A stretch of 64,000 nt of DNA from Cristatella mucedo (Eukaryota > Bryozoa > Phylactolaemata > Cristatellidae), in the NCBI GenBank assembly GCA_009760855.2, contig WPIO01000027.1, positions 1,552,501-1,616,500 of the forward strand, in the 5' to 3' direction. Position 1 is the stretch's first letter. Every line of letters begins with the position of its first letter. This document shows, in pieces, positions 45,750-58,680 of this stretch. Both the position numbers and the translations under genes were made by a program. The notes beneath the pieces are model-generated. The model was given only the letters and a program-made list of their open reading frames with translations. It was not told the origin of the DNA and did not search any database.

Positions 45750-47650
45750 CCCTAAACCGATTTCAGGCCGAGTTTGGCAGGTCAGCCGACGTCGACGACG
45801 TCGATCAGCCGCTCCTGCGAAGCGCAGGCTGACGCGAGAGGCAGATATGCCTATGGTTGGCTCCGGAGCCTTTCTTGCCCGAGTTAAGCTCTCTAGAGAA
45901 TCCTGCCACAACAACCACAGCACTCTCACTCTCTTCACGTTCGAAGACAAATGTGTTTTTCTGCATTGCAATTTGTTTGCGATAAAATTAACAATGCTCG
46001 GCGATATTCCAAAAGGATATTGACCAATTCGTATTGAAAACAAAACGCAAAGTCGTAGTCAAGCCGTCTGTCGGCTGAAATAAAGCAGCTCAACAGTAGA
46101 TTATGATAAGGAGTGGACCGTGCGCACCATGTCCTCACCAACCAAGTTTCAAGCGCCTCCGAGGGCCCAACCCCAATTTCTGAAACATTGTTAGAAAGTC
46201 CGGATGAGGGCGAGGGGGAGTTTTTGCAAGGATTCTCGCCATTGAAGCGTTATTTGTCGCCACTCTCTTGCTCAAGAATTTGTAAAGTTGGCGATAAACG
46301 CTTAGGTTACCATGTCACTCTCTGACCAAGAGGCGGTACCTGGCTTCTGGGAGCGTCGGACTGCGGCCTCAAGGCCCTTAGACAGAGTGACAGCGAGCCC
46401 CGTCCAAGTCGCTCCGAGGCCTACGCCAACTGCAGTCGCTCCGCTATGATTATTTTTAGCATGGGCCACATTTGAATCGCTTCGTAGAGGTCTCGCTCCA
46501 ACGAGAGGATAACCGGTGACAAATGAAAACCACACCAGTTACTGAGTCTCGCTTCAACGAGCCAGCAGCCAACGAACGGAGCGTATGACGGAGCGCGACC
46601 CGCCCCACCACCCGAGCGAAAGCGAGGTCGCACGCGACGCCACCGGACTAATTAGACACGCAATTGCCCGGAAGCGAAAGGTAGATCGCACCGCCTAGCC
46701 TGGGGCAAGCTAAGCGCAGAGCGCGGCCGACCGTAGGCGGCGCGTGGCGCTAGGCGGGTGTTGTGAGTTGGAAATTTTCTGAATGGTGCGGGAGATACTA
46801 GGAGCAGAGCGCCGCGGCGATGACGCAAACGAGCGGAGCACCGGGGTAAGCAAGCGCTCGCACTCGAGCTCGCACGGCATTTTTGGGGCGACCTACGCCG
46901 CACCCGAGCGCACTTGGGTACGGAGCGGCGTCGTTACAAACGTGGCGCGCGGCTGCCACGTCCTGTCGTGACCTCGACATACCACGCATTTTCGGAGTGC
47001 CCTAGGTCGAACCCGAGCGCACTAGAGTGCGGAGATGCTTTGAGCGAGCGCGAACCCGCCAGCTGCGCGCTACCAGTCTGCCGGCGGCAGATTACTGCGC
47101 CCTTTCTCTTCTCCATCCGATCAGGTAGCTTTGACCGGCGCCACTGCCGAAGGCGCGGCGGCGCCTTCGTTGGGAGGCCGGCGTAAGCGCGCGCGCGAGA
47201 ACGCTGGCCTCGCAAGCGTTCGCTGGAGCGGTGCGTCGCGTCTTCACTGCTGCGTAGCGAGCGCGCGTCGCGGTTGCATTCGCCCCAATTGTCCGACGAC
47301 TTGCGCGCCGCTTGCGAGCGGGATGCGCAGTCATTTTTTCTTACGGAAACAGATTCCGGGCCATTGGTCAAGTTGCTAACATTTTAGGTCGCTCTAGCCT
47401 CTGTGCTTCGCTGTGGAGCTTGCAGTGCACTGTTCTTCGCTTGATATGAGACGCTCAAGGTACGCTCGAGGTACGCTCGGTCGGCAGCTTCGACGCAAGA
47501 GCCGATCGCCGACCTCTGCGAAATTGTCAACCGATCGCACCCATCGGAATTTAGGAATCCTGCACGCTGTCTGGTTATTTGTTGTCACGCTTGTTGTCGG
47601 ACTTGAGGTAAGGAGCGGCGACGTTCGACCAAACGGGTGTCGGGAAAAAG
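45750..47650. promoter_or_regulatory. GC- and CpG-rich block, probable promoter region
   Basis: Contrast with the flanks is strong, most of all between 46560 and 47340, where CG dinucleotides and GCGCGC runs are dense. In most of this window CpG is sparse, so this looks like an unmethylated promoter or exon-rich island. A diverged pair of units 109 bp apart (ACCCGAGCGC at 46902 and 47011) lies within it. Confidence 0.5.
47446..47607 (+). CDS. Gene Z, candidate first exon with hydrophobic anchor
   Basis: The ATG at 47446 opens 54 codons to a good donor, GAG|GTAAGG, phase 0. The first 30 residues are rich in Arg and Ser; then comes a hydrophobic segment, LGILHAVWLFVVTLVVGLE. This is the layout of a type II signal anchor, as in many Golgi enzymes. 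Its place at the edge of the CpG-rich block supports a first exon. No downstream exon was recognised, so the product is unknown. Confidence 0.33.
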
Positions 47651-47899
47651 CGGCGCACTTCGATTCGGAGATGCCTTTCTTTCGCCGTTTCGTTCGTTTC
47701 GGTCGCTTTTGGTGGGCAGCAGCAGCAGCAACGGGGGAGGCGGTACGAGGGACCGATTGCTCAAAGGTGGCCGGGTGCTGTTACGCGGTCGCGGTGCAGC
47801 CTGTTTTGGCAATAGCGCCGCTTGACCTTTTTGAATTGCCACGTTTTTACATATTCCGCCTGACCTGGATGTATCTGTAAATCGAAGCCAGCAGAGAAA

Positions 47900-48780
47900 C
47901 GCTTACAAAAATAATAAGTGGCTAAAGCGTCGGTCTCGTATTTGGGAGAATGGGAGCAGCACGTGGCTCGAACGGCTTACTATTTGCTCAGCTGGGTTGC
48001 ATGTTTGCTCTCCTCACTCGTCAGCATCTGCTCATGATGCTAGTGCGATTGCTTGACACCAAAGTGCAGTATGTAGTATCTCTACGGCTCCGCAGCAGTT
48101 CAAATGACATCTCAGTGACCCAGCAGAATACTGGAAGCTACCTACCTGTGCTGCACAGGCTTCGGCCTATACCAGGGATGTATCAGGATCTGATGCTCTA
48201 TTGGCCACGTTACCATTAGAAATTAGAAATTGTTATTTCAAATAAATGATGGGCAGTATATGTGCGTAGGATAAATCTAAGAAATGTGCCCGGTACAGTT
48301 GGGGTCGGATTACAGAAATCATCAACAGTCGAATAGTTGTAGGAGTACTGATTCACTGTAAGCGTGCCTTGAGGAATTACATGGCACTTGGCCGTCGAAG
48401 TGCGGCTATTACACAGTCATAACACACTAAACAGTTGGGATTGGAATATTGTCAATGCGCAAATGCAAGGTTTATAATTCTCACCGATAAAAGCTAGCTT
48501 CAAGAAGCAACTTTCAGTCCTCGTTAGCTTTATCGCGAGCTACGGCTCAGAGATTCTCGGAGCGATGGCGGCCCCGTGGGGTTGAGCCTAGTTTGCATCA
48601 ATGGGGAGCCGTAATTCTCACCTTCGGAAATCTAGACCAAGGGCATATTGTCATCCTCAGGAAGTAGCAAACCAATAGCACGGACACGATCTGAGCAGTT
48701 TTGTTTGTCAAAGTGAGCGCGACTATCTTCTCTCGCTAGAGCTAAGCAAACGGGCGATGCTAAGCTTAGCTATGTGCTTT
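47900..48780. other. Stretch with no gene seen
   Basis: A tRNA-like fragment GTGGCTAAAGCGTCGGTCTC at about 47920 may be a SINE head. Nothing else recognised. Confidence 0.4.
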
Positions 48781-48789
48781 TTCATATCG

Positions 48790-49735
48790 TTGGAGTAAAA
48801 AGAGGCCGCATGAAGGTGTTTAGCTGAAGGAAATTTGACTCCATCCTGGATCGAATGTCTGCATGGCAGGCACACGGGTCATCATTAGCTGCCTCACATT
48901 CCCACGGCTTAAGCGACACAGACAGCTGGGTATCACCAGCGTAGAAGTGATAGTCGATCCCATCGGATCGACTCACTTATCCCAGAGGCTAAATGTACAA
49001 GGAGAATAGCAAAGGACCAAGAACGGATCCTTGTGCAACTCCACAGGTAACTGGTCTACTGGATGAGACATGACTACCGTACGCCAAGGATTGAAAGCGA
49101 TCGGATAAGTGCGATAACAAACCAAGCCAGTACCTCGTTTGTCAGACCGATCATTGTTCTCGATCGTTCAAGCAGGATATTTTAGTATACAGTGGTGTCT
49201 AGATTAAATAGGGCCTGGGCAGTAACATTCCAGCCATCGTTGGTGATTAGGATGTTGTTGGTCACATGGAGGAGAGTAGACTCATCGGAGCGATATCCCT
49301 TGAATCCCGACTGAAAAATTTCTGACGACTCATCCTTTTAAATAAGTACTACAAGCTGCATAGCTGCCATCTCTTTGAGAATCGTCGACAGCTTTTCAAT
49401 TATTGGTCCTAATGGCCGACTTAAAAGACTTTCGAATAACTGGTTATCTGGAGAAGCATAAATGACCAGAGCTATGCCTGCACTAAGTTGGTGTGCCAGT
49501 GAAAACCTCAGAGATTGTACAGGGTCTTCTTGAGAAAAGCTCCGATTACTATACTCTATTACGATAGCTACTTGGTATGCAGAAATGTCGGAAAATATTT
49601 TAAGGAAAGTCACAGGTTGCAACTCAACAATTGCTTTAGCTAGAGGGGACTTTATTGAAGCACGAATATGAGCAATTTTTAAGGATGAAGGCTGACAACT
49701 AGTCGGCCCAGCCGTTAGCATCGGGCTGGGGTGAG
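48790..49735 (-). mobile_element. LINE-A reverse transcriptase fragment
   Basis: On the - strand, 49338-49721 gives the linker text LQPVTFLKIFSDISAYQVAI, aligned with the start of the 26370 copy. 48782-48976 gives DYHFYAGDTQLSVSLKP (motif C with AGDT). The segment between keeps the order but has frameshifts. There is no 3' end on this copy. Confidence 0.85.
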
Positions 49736-50119
49736 ACCTCTTGGAGGTCTCAAGGTCTATCTAGGCCTGCTACGACTGGGCGCCGGGATATCAGTGAGTG
49801 ATACTTTCCTGCCGTGAGCAGTACGCAGAAGGCTCTTCCATGCACAAGCTCTGGCTTTCATGCACAAATGCACAAGCTCGATTACTTACTGGACAGCATG
49901 ATCACGGCCTTTGTGAAGTACATGAAGTAATTAGCCACACACGTTTTCTGCCTCAGCAAAGATACCACTTCACAACTATGAATAGTACGACAGACTTAAC
50001 GAGGCTATGCATAACACCACCTCCACCGCAGCCAGTACTGGATGAGCTCAGTGTATATACTGCCTCCGCAAGCCAATGGTTTCAGGTGGGTAGTCTGGGT
50101 ACATTCAGGTGCCCATTAG

Positions 50120-50263
50120 AATTCATTTGTATAGCGCCCCAAGAGAACTTAATCTCTATTCAGGCGCTTTACATATGCCTCGGGGCTCGAGCCCACGACC
50201 TCAGCCAGACCTTGGCCGGGGCGAGCGCCTTAACCGCTGGACCAATCCAGCTATTAAGCGCCT
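50120..50263 (-). mobile_element. SINE1 copy
   Basis: On the - strand: head GATTGGTCCAGCGGTTAAGG, B box GTGGGCTCGAGCCCC, tail AAAGCGCCTGAATAGAGATT and TTGGGGCGCTATACAAATG. This is the clearest full-length member and shows head, B box and LINE-B-like tail together. Confidence 0.88.
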
Positions 50264-52845
50264 CCCCCCAGTAATAGTAAGCCACGGTTTACACACAATA
50301 TTTGCAAACTACCACTGCTATCGTTTGTTACGGTCACTAATGTTGACCTATTTGCAAGTATTGTGCTTGTGCCGGGCTCGTTGGCAAGACTAGAGCACTA
50401 ATGTAAATGAGATTACTGCGATAGTTCCAGTCGTAAAATGAGATTGTGGCTACATGGCTCAGTGACATCTGAGCACTATGATCTTTAGCAGATCTCTTAC
50501 TTTTTTACTTTTGACCAGTTCTATAAGTGTCTGTCGTCTTATTTATCCATCTCATTTCTTCCGGATGCAGCCTACTACCACAACTTCTGTTTCATGACAG
50601 TCAAGAGGCTTTATATAAATGGCAAACACTACCCAGAAAGGTTTCACCTGCCTTTGATAGCGAGTTGTTTTTCCAGACCTACTGAATAGAGGTCTTAACA
50701 CAAAAATGTGCCAACAGCAATCACTTAAATTGCAGGTCTGTTCAAACGTCTCAAGCATATCTTCAATATAATTTCACTTCATTGTGAAATAAGCTCAAAC
50801 AATTTCAAGCTCCTCAGTCTTTCAAACCATTACGGCATTAAATGAAAATTACAACAGAGCCTCCCTGGCTTTAAATGAGGCAATTTGCCTAATTTTAGCT
50901 TAAAGTCACCTGTCTTCACTTTCTTGTCTATCTATACCTAGTAGAACAGAATCAGTGTCTGCCTTGACCAACGGGGGTCTTAAATAGGAAAGTATTTTTT
51001 TTTTACTTGCTCAGTTAGTTCTTACAGCTGGCGGTGGCAACTGCGATGTTTAGCAATTATCTGAAAAGCAATTCAAAGATTTAGAAAGATCCTCTCATCT
51101 CTATAATGAAAATTCGAGAAGATCCTCGATTATGTATACTTTCATATTAGTCCAGAAACCAGAGCACGACCAGGTCTGTTTCATTTAATGCTGGCCGTAA
51201 GGCCGCAAGTGAAACGCGAGTCAGTAATAAGTAAGCCCACAGCCTCAGGTCATGCAATGACCGAAGATGACTGCCAAGTTTGTCGGCTCTTGCAGTGCTG
51301 TCCAGTACTAGATCGGTGTTCACTACTTCTAAGTAGCAACCTTAAGCACTAACTGCACCTGCTGCACCATGGATACCCTTTGGCCTCAGTGCTTAAAATC
51401 CATGAATGGCGTTTTGTTTTCACTGCTGGTATTGATGCAGATCGATTTTTTCGGATTTAATTTACTGGCAAGTGGTCAATTTATATCAAATTTGGTCCAG
51501 ATATAAGTATCTAGATTTGCTTATGTTACCAAATAAGTTGTTTCTTTATTCACGCCTCGTTTGCCGTAACATGCCGGTGAGCTTCATTGCCTAGCAACAT
51601 TGAATTTGCTGCAGAATCTCTACTATTATTTTCTGTTTCGTGAAAAGGCCAACCAATTTAATAGAATGAACCAATCTGTTTCAACTGAGTGACAGAACTC
51701 CATCGCAGCAAAACGTATAGTTCACTGTTTCGAGTGTGGTGCTAAATTGTTACTATTGTAAGTTTATAGTAGAAAATCTTAATACTTCAGCAGGCAAAAC
51801 TCCTCACAGGGATTATATCAGTGCAGACAGCTTGCTTGCTTTGCCTGTACCACCAAAAAGCGCTATTTTCTATGTGTGCTGCTCGGCAATGGTTTTTGAC
51901 CGCCATATTAGCTCCGAAGGCTGTGATATAATAGTGGAATCAGTTGATGTGTTGTTAGAAGCGTCAGGCCTGGGAAAGGCAATTCAATGCCGTCGATACT
52001 CACAGAGTCCTCAGGCTTCGCTGCTAATGACAATGTTTGATGTCGGATCGAGTGGCACTAAATGTTCTGCACTGAGCCGTGTCAATGGGACATACTTCTA
52101 TGTTGCTTTTCATGGCAAGAGAGAGCGGTGGTTGATTTTTGACTATTAGTGATGTTGTTAGTGTAACTTAGAAACCATTTAGTTATTGTTATAGAGCAGA
52201 CGGGTATATGCATGTGCCGTATGTACGGAATGGGCTTACAAAGAACCAATTGACGTTGATATATCTGATGGCATGCCTAGCGATTGGTCTGCTCCTATGT
52301 AACAAGCTCACTCGCAGTAGGGCAATCAGTTAGAGAGCGGTCGCACAATCTATGTCCAGATATCCCAGGCTAGCGCTTCAATACGGCTTTCTTCCAGATC
52401 TGTCTCGAGTCAGCCATAGGTCTCGCCTTTCCTTTTTTGTCAGATAAAATCTATGGACTAAGGTAGGTACACTATAAATCTGCTAAGGCTGTCAATGCTC
52501 TGTTAAAAACTCTCTACCATACCATACTCATGGCCTCTGCGGCTGTCACAGTTGTTCCTCGTGGTTCAAAAAAACTTTTTTTTTATGTAAGTGGCTACAA
52601 ATTATGGTCAGCATAGCATTAAGCAAGGCACCGTGTCTCACAGTCGACATCGGTCTTGCCACTTGATCTTAGCCCGAGGATAAGGTTCTCGAAATTCACG
52701 TTATATTGAACTAATTTAAGTCCTGCACTTGAAAATTCTTGTAATCATTCCGTATGCACACGTCTCTCTGTGGCTTCTCGAGCACTCGCAACAGCTTGCC
52801 ATCCATGCGAATCACTTTTGAGTCATCTCATACCCAAACACACTC
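50264..52845. other. Stretch with no firm gene
   Basis: The longest frame (51736-52149, + strand, 137 codons) has no family resemblance and no supporting splice sites. A T run lies at about 50996. No repeats recognised. Confidence 0.4.
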
Positions 52846-52848
52846 CTA

Positions 52849-53090
52849 TGTAATGTATCTCCGTCTGTAACTCCACAAAGTCATACAGACTATGTGGGTG
52901 TTACGCAGGAGAGTTTTGTATAGTGCACTCACAGCCTAAGCGGCTTTTGGTACGCATTCGGTAGCCATCAGACTTCGCCTCACGAAACAAAGAGAAAGTG
53001 GGAAGCATGAGTCAGGGGAGCAGTTGAGGAAGTGAGTAGCATGGAAGTAGCAGCTCAGGACCGCTGAAAAGGATGAGCCATAGTCGGCAG
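52849..53090 (-). mobile_element. LINE-A 3' end, strongly 5' truncated
   Basis: Matches 27980-28210 in reverse: GGAGATACATTAC tail, GTAACACCCACATAGTC, then C-terminal coding text. About 240 bp only. Confidence 0.85.
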
Positions 53091-53689
53091 CAATGCATAC
53101 ATAAACTAACACAACTAATTAACTATGGTGAATACATCCGTGACTCGGTGCTAATTCAATTATTTCGAACTTAAATGTGCAGAAACTGTCAGAATAAATA
53201 TCTGTAAGGTGCCAAGAGACAATGAGTTATGGACCGGGCAGTTTCAATAAAATTAAATGTAATCCGAAACTTCGAAATCACCTGGCGCTCACGCTTTAAA
53301 GGTAATTGTCTGAGAATCACTAAGGAAGGTTCATTCGCTGCCATTGGCAGGCCGTAATCGAATGCATAATGAACGTTAAAGCAGTATTTCGGCCCGCATG
53401 CTCATCAGTTGTAACCGATGCTGTGTGGATGTTGCTCGGACATCGAGCACACGGTTATCCAGACGATCTGAGAGGATACATTCTAATTAAGCAGCACTGA
53501 GCAGCTGTTTCAAAGTTGTAACTGCTCGCCCATAACATCTCATTAACGCATGTGAACCGAAAGCTCATTTGACTCTGAGTGTGCTATAAAAATTGCTCAG
53601 CCTAACTTCTACTTAGCCTTGTAGCTTTGTGGAGTCGCATATGGTTTGTATAGACGTAAATCAGACACTTAATAACAGGAAATCTCTAA

Positions 53690-53895
53690 CGGGCAGTAAT
53701 GTGTTTTTAATTCACTCCTGAATGGCTGCTCCCCGAGTCTTCAACAAGGAGTCAAGCACTTTGCTCTTGACGGCCCTGATCTGTTTGAGAGCGGCAGTCA
53801 GAAATCCCCTAAATTCCTGCTGCAAGAGGTGGTGATAGCCGCTGAGGCTCCTCTGTCGCTGAATAAATGAAGCGACTAAATCAGCCTTTAACCTT
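53690..53895 (+). mobile_element. SINE2-related element
   Basis: Body AGAGGTGGTGATAGCCGCTG and an end reading GCGACTAAATCAGCC. The upstream half matches the 54222 copy. Confidence 0.5.
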
Positions 53896-54221
53896 TACTT
53901 TCGAGCTGCACTAGTTGTCGCGGCCAAAACAAACTTCCCACGCGTTTCGAAAATGACACGGAGGAAATCCTCACAGGTATAGACAGTGTCTACAGTATGT
54001 CATCTGAACGCAAGGAGTTCATGTAAACTAAAGGTTTTACCACACTATCCTCAGATAGATTACAATTCGGACACTCTTGTTACTCTTGCGCCCTATCTTA
54101 ATACTACTCCTACGGATTCTGCTATATAGGCGTGCTTCCGGATAACGCTCCATTGGCACCGGTATTGGTGGAGTCACAGACATGAAGCCACATGAACTTT
54201 ATGTCTACTAAGAGCGAAGTT

Positions 54222-54395
54222 CTAGCGGTCAGTAATGCCTAATTTATTCCTGAATTGCAGCCCCACCCGAGTCCTTGCCTGGGGGTAGTGCACTTTTATC
54301 TTCTGGGTTCGAGCCTATAATGAAAAATTCCTTTATTCCCAGCTGCAAGTGCTAGCAATAGCTACAAAAGCTCTTTAGCTGCTAAATTGACCGGG
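54222..54395 (+). mobile_element. SINE2-related element
   Basis: B-box-like GGGTTCGAGCC, followed by the family body in decayed form and the end TTTAGCTGCTAAATTGACC. Confidence 0.5.
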
Positions 54396-54726
54396 CTTGT
54401 GAATAGGCTAACCACAACTTTAAAGCTATACTTGCAGTCGAAGTAAGAATCAACTCTCTATGTTACTTGAAAATCGACATACATAGTTTCTGTCTGATGT
54501 CTCGCTACTACCACTTTCGTTTACTCTGTTTTGCAATCGGTCTCGATGCAGTTCATTGGGTACTATATATACGGTATCTAATATACTACATATAGAAACT
54601 GCTCGTAAGTTGCAGCATCTGTGACAATATCCTCAGATTGAACGCACAAATAATTCTCAAGGCACAACAGGCTAACACTAACACAAGTATATAAAGTAAA
54701 ATAAAAATAAAAAACAAAGTTGAAAA

Positions 54727-54801
54727 CTAACTGTACACACTCTGCTGGTCATCATAATGTTGGATCCTGTTGAGTGTTTTCCAGGACTCGTGCTCCTCTT
54801 C
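54727..54801 (-). CDS. Gene Y, candidate terminal exon
   Basis: The acceptor TTTTCTGTTGCAG|GAA is strong. The exon reads 24 codons, EEEHESWKTLNRIQHYDDQQ then SVYS, and a TAG stop at 54729-54727. It starts in phase 0, matching the end of the 57160-57368 exon. The product is not recognised. The acidic, Gln-rich tail is in keeping with the end of a cytoplasmic protein. Confidence 0.5.
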   Translation of the reverse strand, partial: EEEHESWKTLNRIQHYDDQQSVYS

Positions 54802-54829
54802 CTGCAACAGAAAACCTACACCAAGCTAA

Positions 54830-57159
54830 TCAAGGAGCTAAGGTGCAGATCGCGTACATAGTCGCTCTGTGTACTTTGGTGTAGGGGATCTTATTGCCGC
54901 TCCTACTGATGCCACTACATCTTCGCTGAATTTTGCCCTGAGGGAAATCACTACTTGGAATTTCAAAGTCATGACCGACCTTGCTGCGAGGTGATCTTCA
55001 ATAGCAGGCTTGCAGTAATAATCATGTAACCCTACATCTAGATTTTCCATGTGCTATGATAACTTAGGCTAATTTCAGTTGACCATAAAGGCATACATTT
55101 CTGTTATCGATCTTTGTAATAGCGTGTAATGTCAATATCTGCTGCATACATATTTCTGGATATTTTTGCCTCAGTCTACCTTTTTTTAGTTCCAGGGGAG
55201 GCGGGCTGCTTAAACTCTTTCAAGCAATGAGTAGTTTCTTTGTTCTGAAGTTTGATCTTGTAATCACAAAGACGCTTGGAATGTTTGATGTGCATCGATT
55301 AAAAGTACCAAGATCACTTCTTTTGAGTTTTAACTTATCAGATAAAAAAAGGTTCGCTGATTCATCAACCTCACGTGTAAAGCCGCAGAAGAGCAAGGTG
55401 GTACAGCAATCCATTTAATGGGACTGAATCACATCTCATAGGAAAATTTACAATTTTATAATGCATGTATGCACAAAGGAAATGAATTATGAAAATGGAT
55501 TCCCTAGGATTTATTTGAACACTGTTTAGGTTCAAATTTAGACTTGAGCTTCCCTTCAATGTAAAGCAAGACCAATTTTTGGATGATGTAGCATGAGCTT
55601 GCTTTGCAGGCATGTTTGATGCCAAGTAGCTTGATGGCTTCTATAGCTAGAACTTGAGAATATTTAGAGATCACCACTGAAAATCTGGTGACAGATTGAT
55701 GATATGAAACTGTATCTAATTTGGTGCAAGAGTGCCTTATCAAGATCGCTTTTTGTCCCTTTGCTTGAAGCAATTAGTCTTAAAATGAAACAATTCAAAT
55801 ACTTACAAACGCAGAGATAGAAAAGCTTTTCAAATTAGAATGCCGACTTTTCCCTTAGGTTGCATTAATTTCCAATTGCACGATAATTTCTTCAGTGGAA
55901 CTTGAATGTTCATGTCAGGAAACTTAGTTGAAAAACAAGTACAGTACTATAATTTGGATTTCGAAATAATTATCCAAGTAGCTGCAACCACCAAGCATCA
56001 AACAAACAACACAAGAATCGAAGTTTTGCTAAAATAATTAAGTGGATTACATGGAATAATTCATAAGTCACACAATGGATATTAAATGCTGCAATGTAAA
56101 TAGTCTCTTAAATAGTCTATTATTTATTTTTGCCGCTAAATATTATTTAGAATATCACCAACTTTGTATTCTTATTCACAATGTGGTATTATTGCCCTAT
56201 ACTGATCCACTAAGTAAGAGATATTGTCTGCTTTTCGGACTTGCTCAGGAGTGCCTTGAAGTGTCAAGAGAACATGGGTCGAAACATCAATTTTTCCGAG
56301 GTTCGCCTGTCAAAAGACAAATAAGTTATAAATGCAATCGAATGTTTTGACGATTGAAATATCATGGGAAAAATTTCTTTTGTAAGACATGCTTACATCG
56401 ATCTGAAGTATCACATTGAACTGAATAAAATGAAATCCTATGAATATTTTGTTAATGGATCAATATTTCTTTGGTGAACTTTGTAAGCAGTAGTTACTCA
56501 GCCCTTAACTTACCGAAAACCATCCCTTTAAAATAGGAAAAACGTAGAATTTTTAACATAATGACCATCTCCAAGGTCATTCTTTGATTGATCGTTATAG
56601 CAATCCAAAAGCATAAACCTAAATCCGAAAAACAAAATCCGCACCATGGTGAGGAGTCAGCCGAGAGGCCGAGGTCAGAGTGGCCGAGGCTGCTGTGCTA
56701 ATTACAATAGCAGAAGCAGATGGCGAACACAAAACCTGACATAAATTTTTAGCTTATTTTAACGTTACCTTAATTTAGAGCTGCAACGGCAGTCAGTGAC
56801 TAGACATGGTTTACGTCTCGTGTTTTTGTACTGTAGTTAGATGCAATTCTTCAGGGATATGCTCAAGTTAAAACAAGCTACGAATCACAGGAGCTCTGAT
56901 AAAGCTTGGGTGATGCTTTTTGGAAGCGTGATATCTGATGCAAGAGAATGCCCTTTGTATCTTTAAATAACGGCAACATAGCTTGCTTTATTCGTGTCAT
57001 CGAAAGCATGCCACATGAAACCTGTTGAATACAGAACTAAGTTATGAAGAAGAACAATAACCGAAGCCCCAAGAGTAGTCAGTATCCACCGACTTGACCC
57101 GAATCAGTTTTATGCTTCTAATGAATCGCATGCATCACGAGACTGCCCGTGAAACTTGC
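54830..57159. other. AT-rich gap inside gene Y
   Basis: Probably the last intron of gene Y. Frames on the - strand at 54838-55050, 55220-55414 and 55504-55773 look somewhat codon-like, but I could not pair splice sites with the right phase. Confidence 0.4.
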
Positions 57160-57368
57160 CTGCTCAATATTGACCTCTGTGACAGTATCTTCAGTACTTG
57201 CCAAAGTCGGAGATGGCGAAGACGCTGCACCATCAGTTGTAGACGGTGGAATCTTTCCACCCGTGTCAGAGGCCAGGGTCACGTCGGGGAATGATTTGAA
57301 GGTGTCAAAGTTTGAATTTATATCGGCAGCTAATAAGTTGCCAAAGCTTAATCGGTTTTTTCCACATG
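57160..57368 (-). CDS. Gene Y, candidate exon with Ser/Thr-rich acidic text
   Basis: The frame reads FGNLLAADINSNFDTFKSFP, then DVTLASDTGGKIPPS and STEDTVTEVNIEQ. It ends at GAGCAG|GCAAGT, a classic GC-AG donor. The acceptor GGGCTAG|CA is weak but gives phase 1, as the upstream exon needs. The composition suggests a disordered, possibly phosphorylated segment. The 3' limit is firmer than the 5' limit. Confidence 0.45.
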
Positions 57369-58680
57369 CTAGCCCAGTGCTTCATAATTATTCATCAATA
57401 GCACACTAGATATAAGAATCAATGCTCTCATTGTTATACCTGTTTGGAGCTTGGCCTGCTTATAGTCAATTCTAAGCCAAATCTTGTTAAACTGATGAAT
57501 TTTTGACCTAATGACCTTTCTCCTGAACTATTTGGTTCGTGCATTCTCCACAAACGCGCCTAGTAATTCTCTAGAAGATTGAACCTGGTGTCATGCGTAC
57601 AGCGGGCAGTAATCGGTTGAATCTCTATGACAAGCTTTCCTTCTTTATGAACAGTAGCTATTTGCAATTATGTGCGTCTACTGGATTACCAGGGATAGTA
57701 TTTATTAATGGGCTAAATTGGATGCAAAATGTGTCAAAAATATTATACATGGACACTATACAATATTCGCTAAGCTGGTGGTTCTTAGAATGAATACTCT
57801 CGTAGGTGGAGATATCTCGCTAGATCGAAGTAAATCTTCCTGTCTATTTTATTTGCATGATTCCCATATACCAAATTCTATAGACCAATTTCCTGTCTAC
57901 ATTGCCATAGATGCAACTGGCTTTAAGATTGAGTCCTACTTTGTAGGAACTGAATTCGAAGCGATTTCTCATTCATTTATATCGATTACAGCGTTATCAT
58001 ACTACCATTAAGTATAAAAATTAGCATTTGTGAAATCAATGAGTGTTCCTATAAAATAACGTCAGTCAATTTCCGTAAATAATTTATATTATAAATTTGG
58101 CTAGCATTAGCCAGATTAATTTTTTTTATATGGTGCTTACGAAGGAGTATCGTAGGATGAATTACCAACCGAAGTCTGAGGCAAATGCTGTAATCTATTT
58201 GATACAGAAAGTACCCGACGGTGTGAAACTTTCAAATAAATGTTTAATTAGGCAGAAAATATTTAAAGAAAGCTATGGTATGTAAACCTTTGACCATAAA
58301 CAATTGATTCCGTGACGTTATTTAATGAAACACTCCAAGCAGATTGAAATTATTTTTGGCTGTTTGCCCTATACAGTTTCTCAGCAATAGAATACTGCGA
58401 AGACCTAAAAAGACACGAAATTAGTTAGTTCAGATTAAATTTAGGAAATTACCAACGTGTATTCCCATCTATTAAACTTTGAGCCAGTAAATGGAGACCT
58501 CATTCGGTGCAATCTATTTTTATGTTAACCATACATCTATTCGTAGATCTTCAGTATCTATTAAGTAGACTGCTATATAAAAAAGTATCTGTATATTTAT
58601 ATCTCTGGTAACATGTTAATCATAGCATACGAAAACATTCATGGAAGATCATGTATGTGAGAAAATCAAGATTTGCTTAC

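Noticed and set aside
51736-52149. 137-codon + strand frame as a gene
   Set aside because: No recognisable family, no bounding splice sites and no promoter signal; length alone is weak evidence in 64 kb.
55220-55773. - strand frames as extra gene Y exons
   Set aside because: AT-rich text with no splice pair in the right phase; the 57368-to-54801 junction already fits without them.
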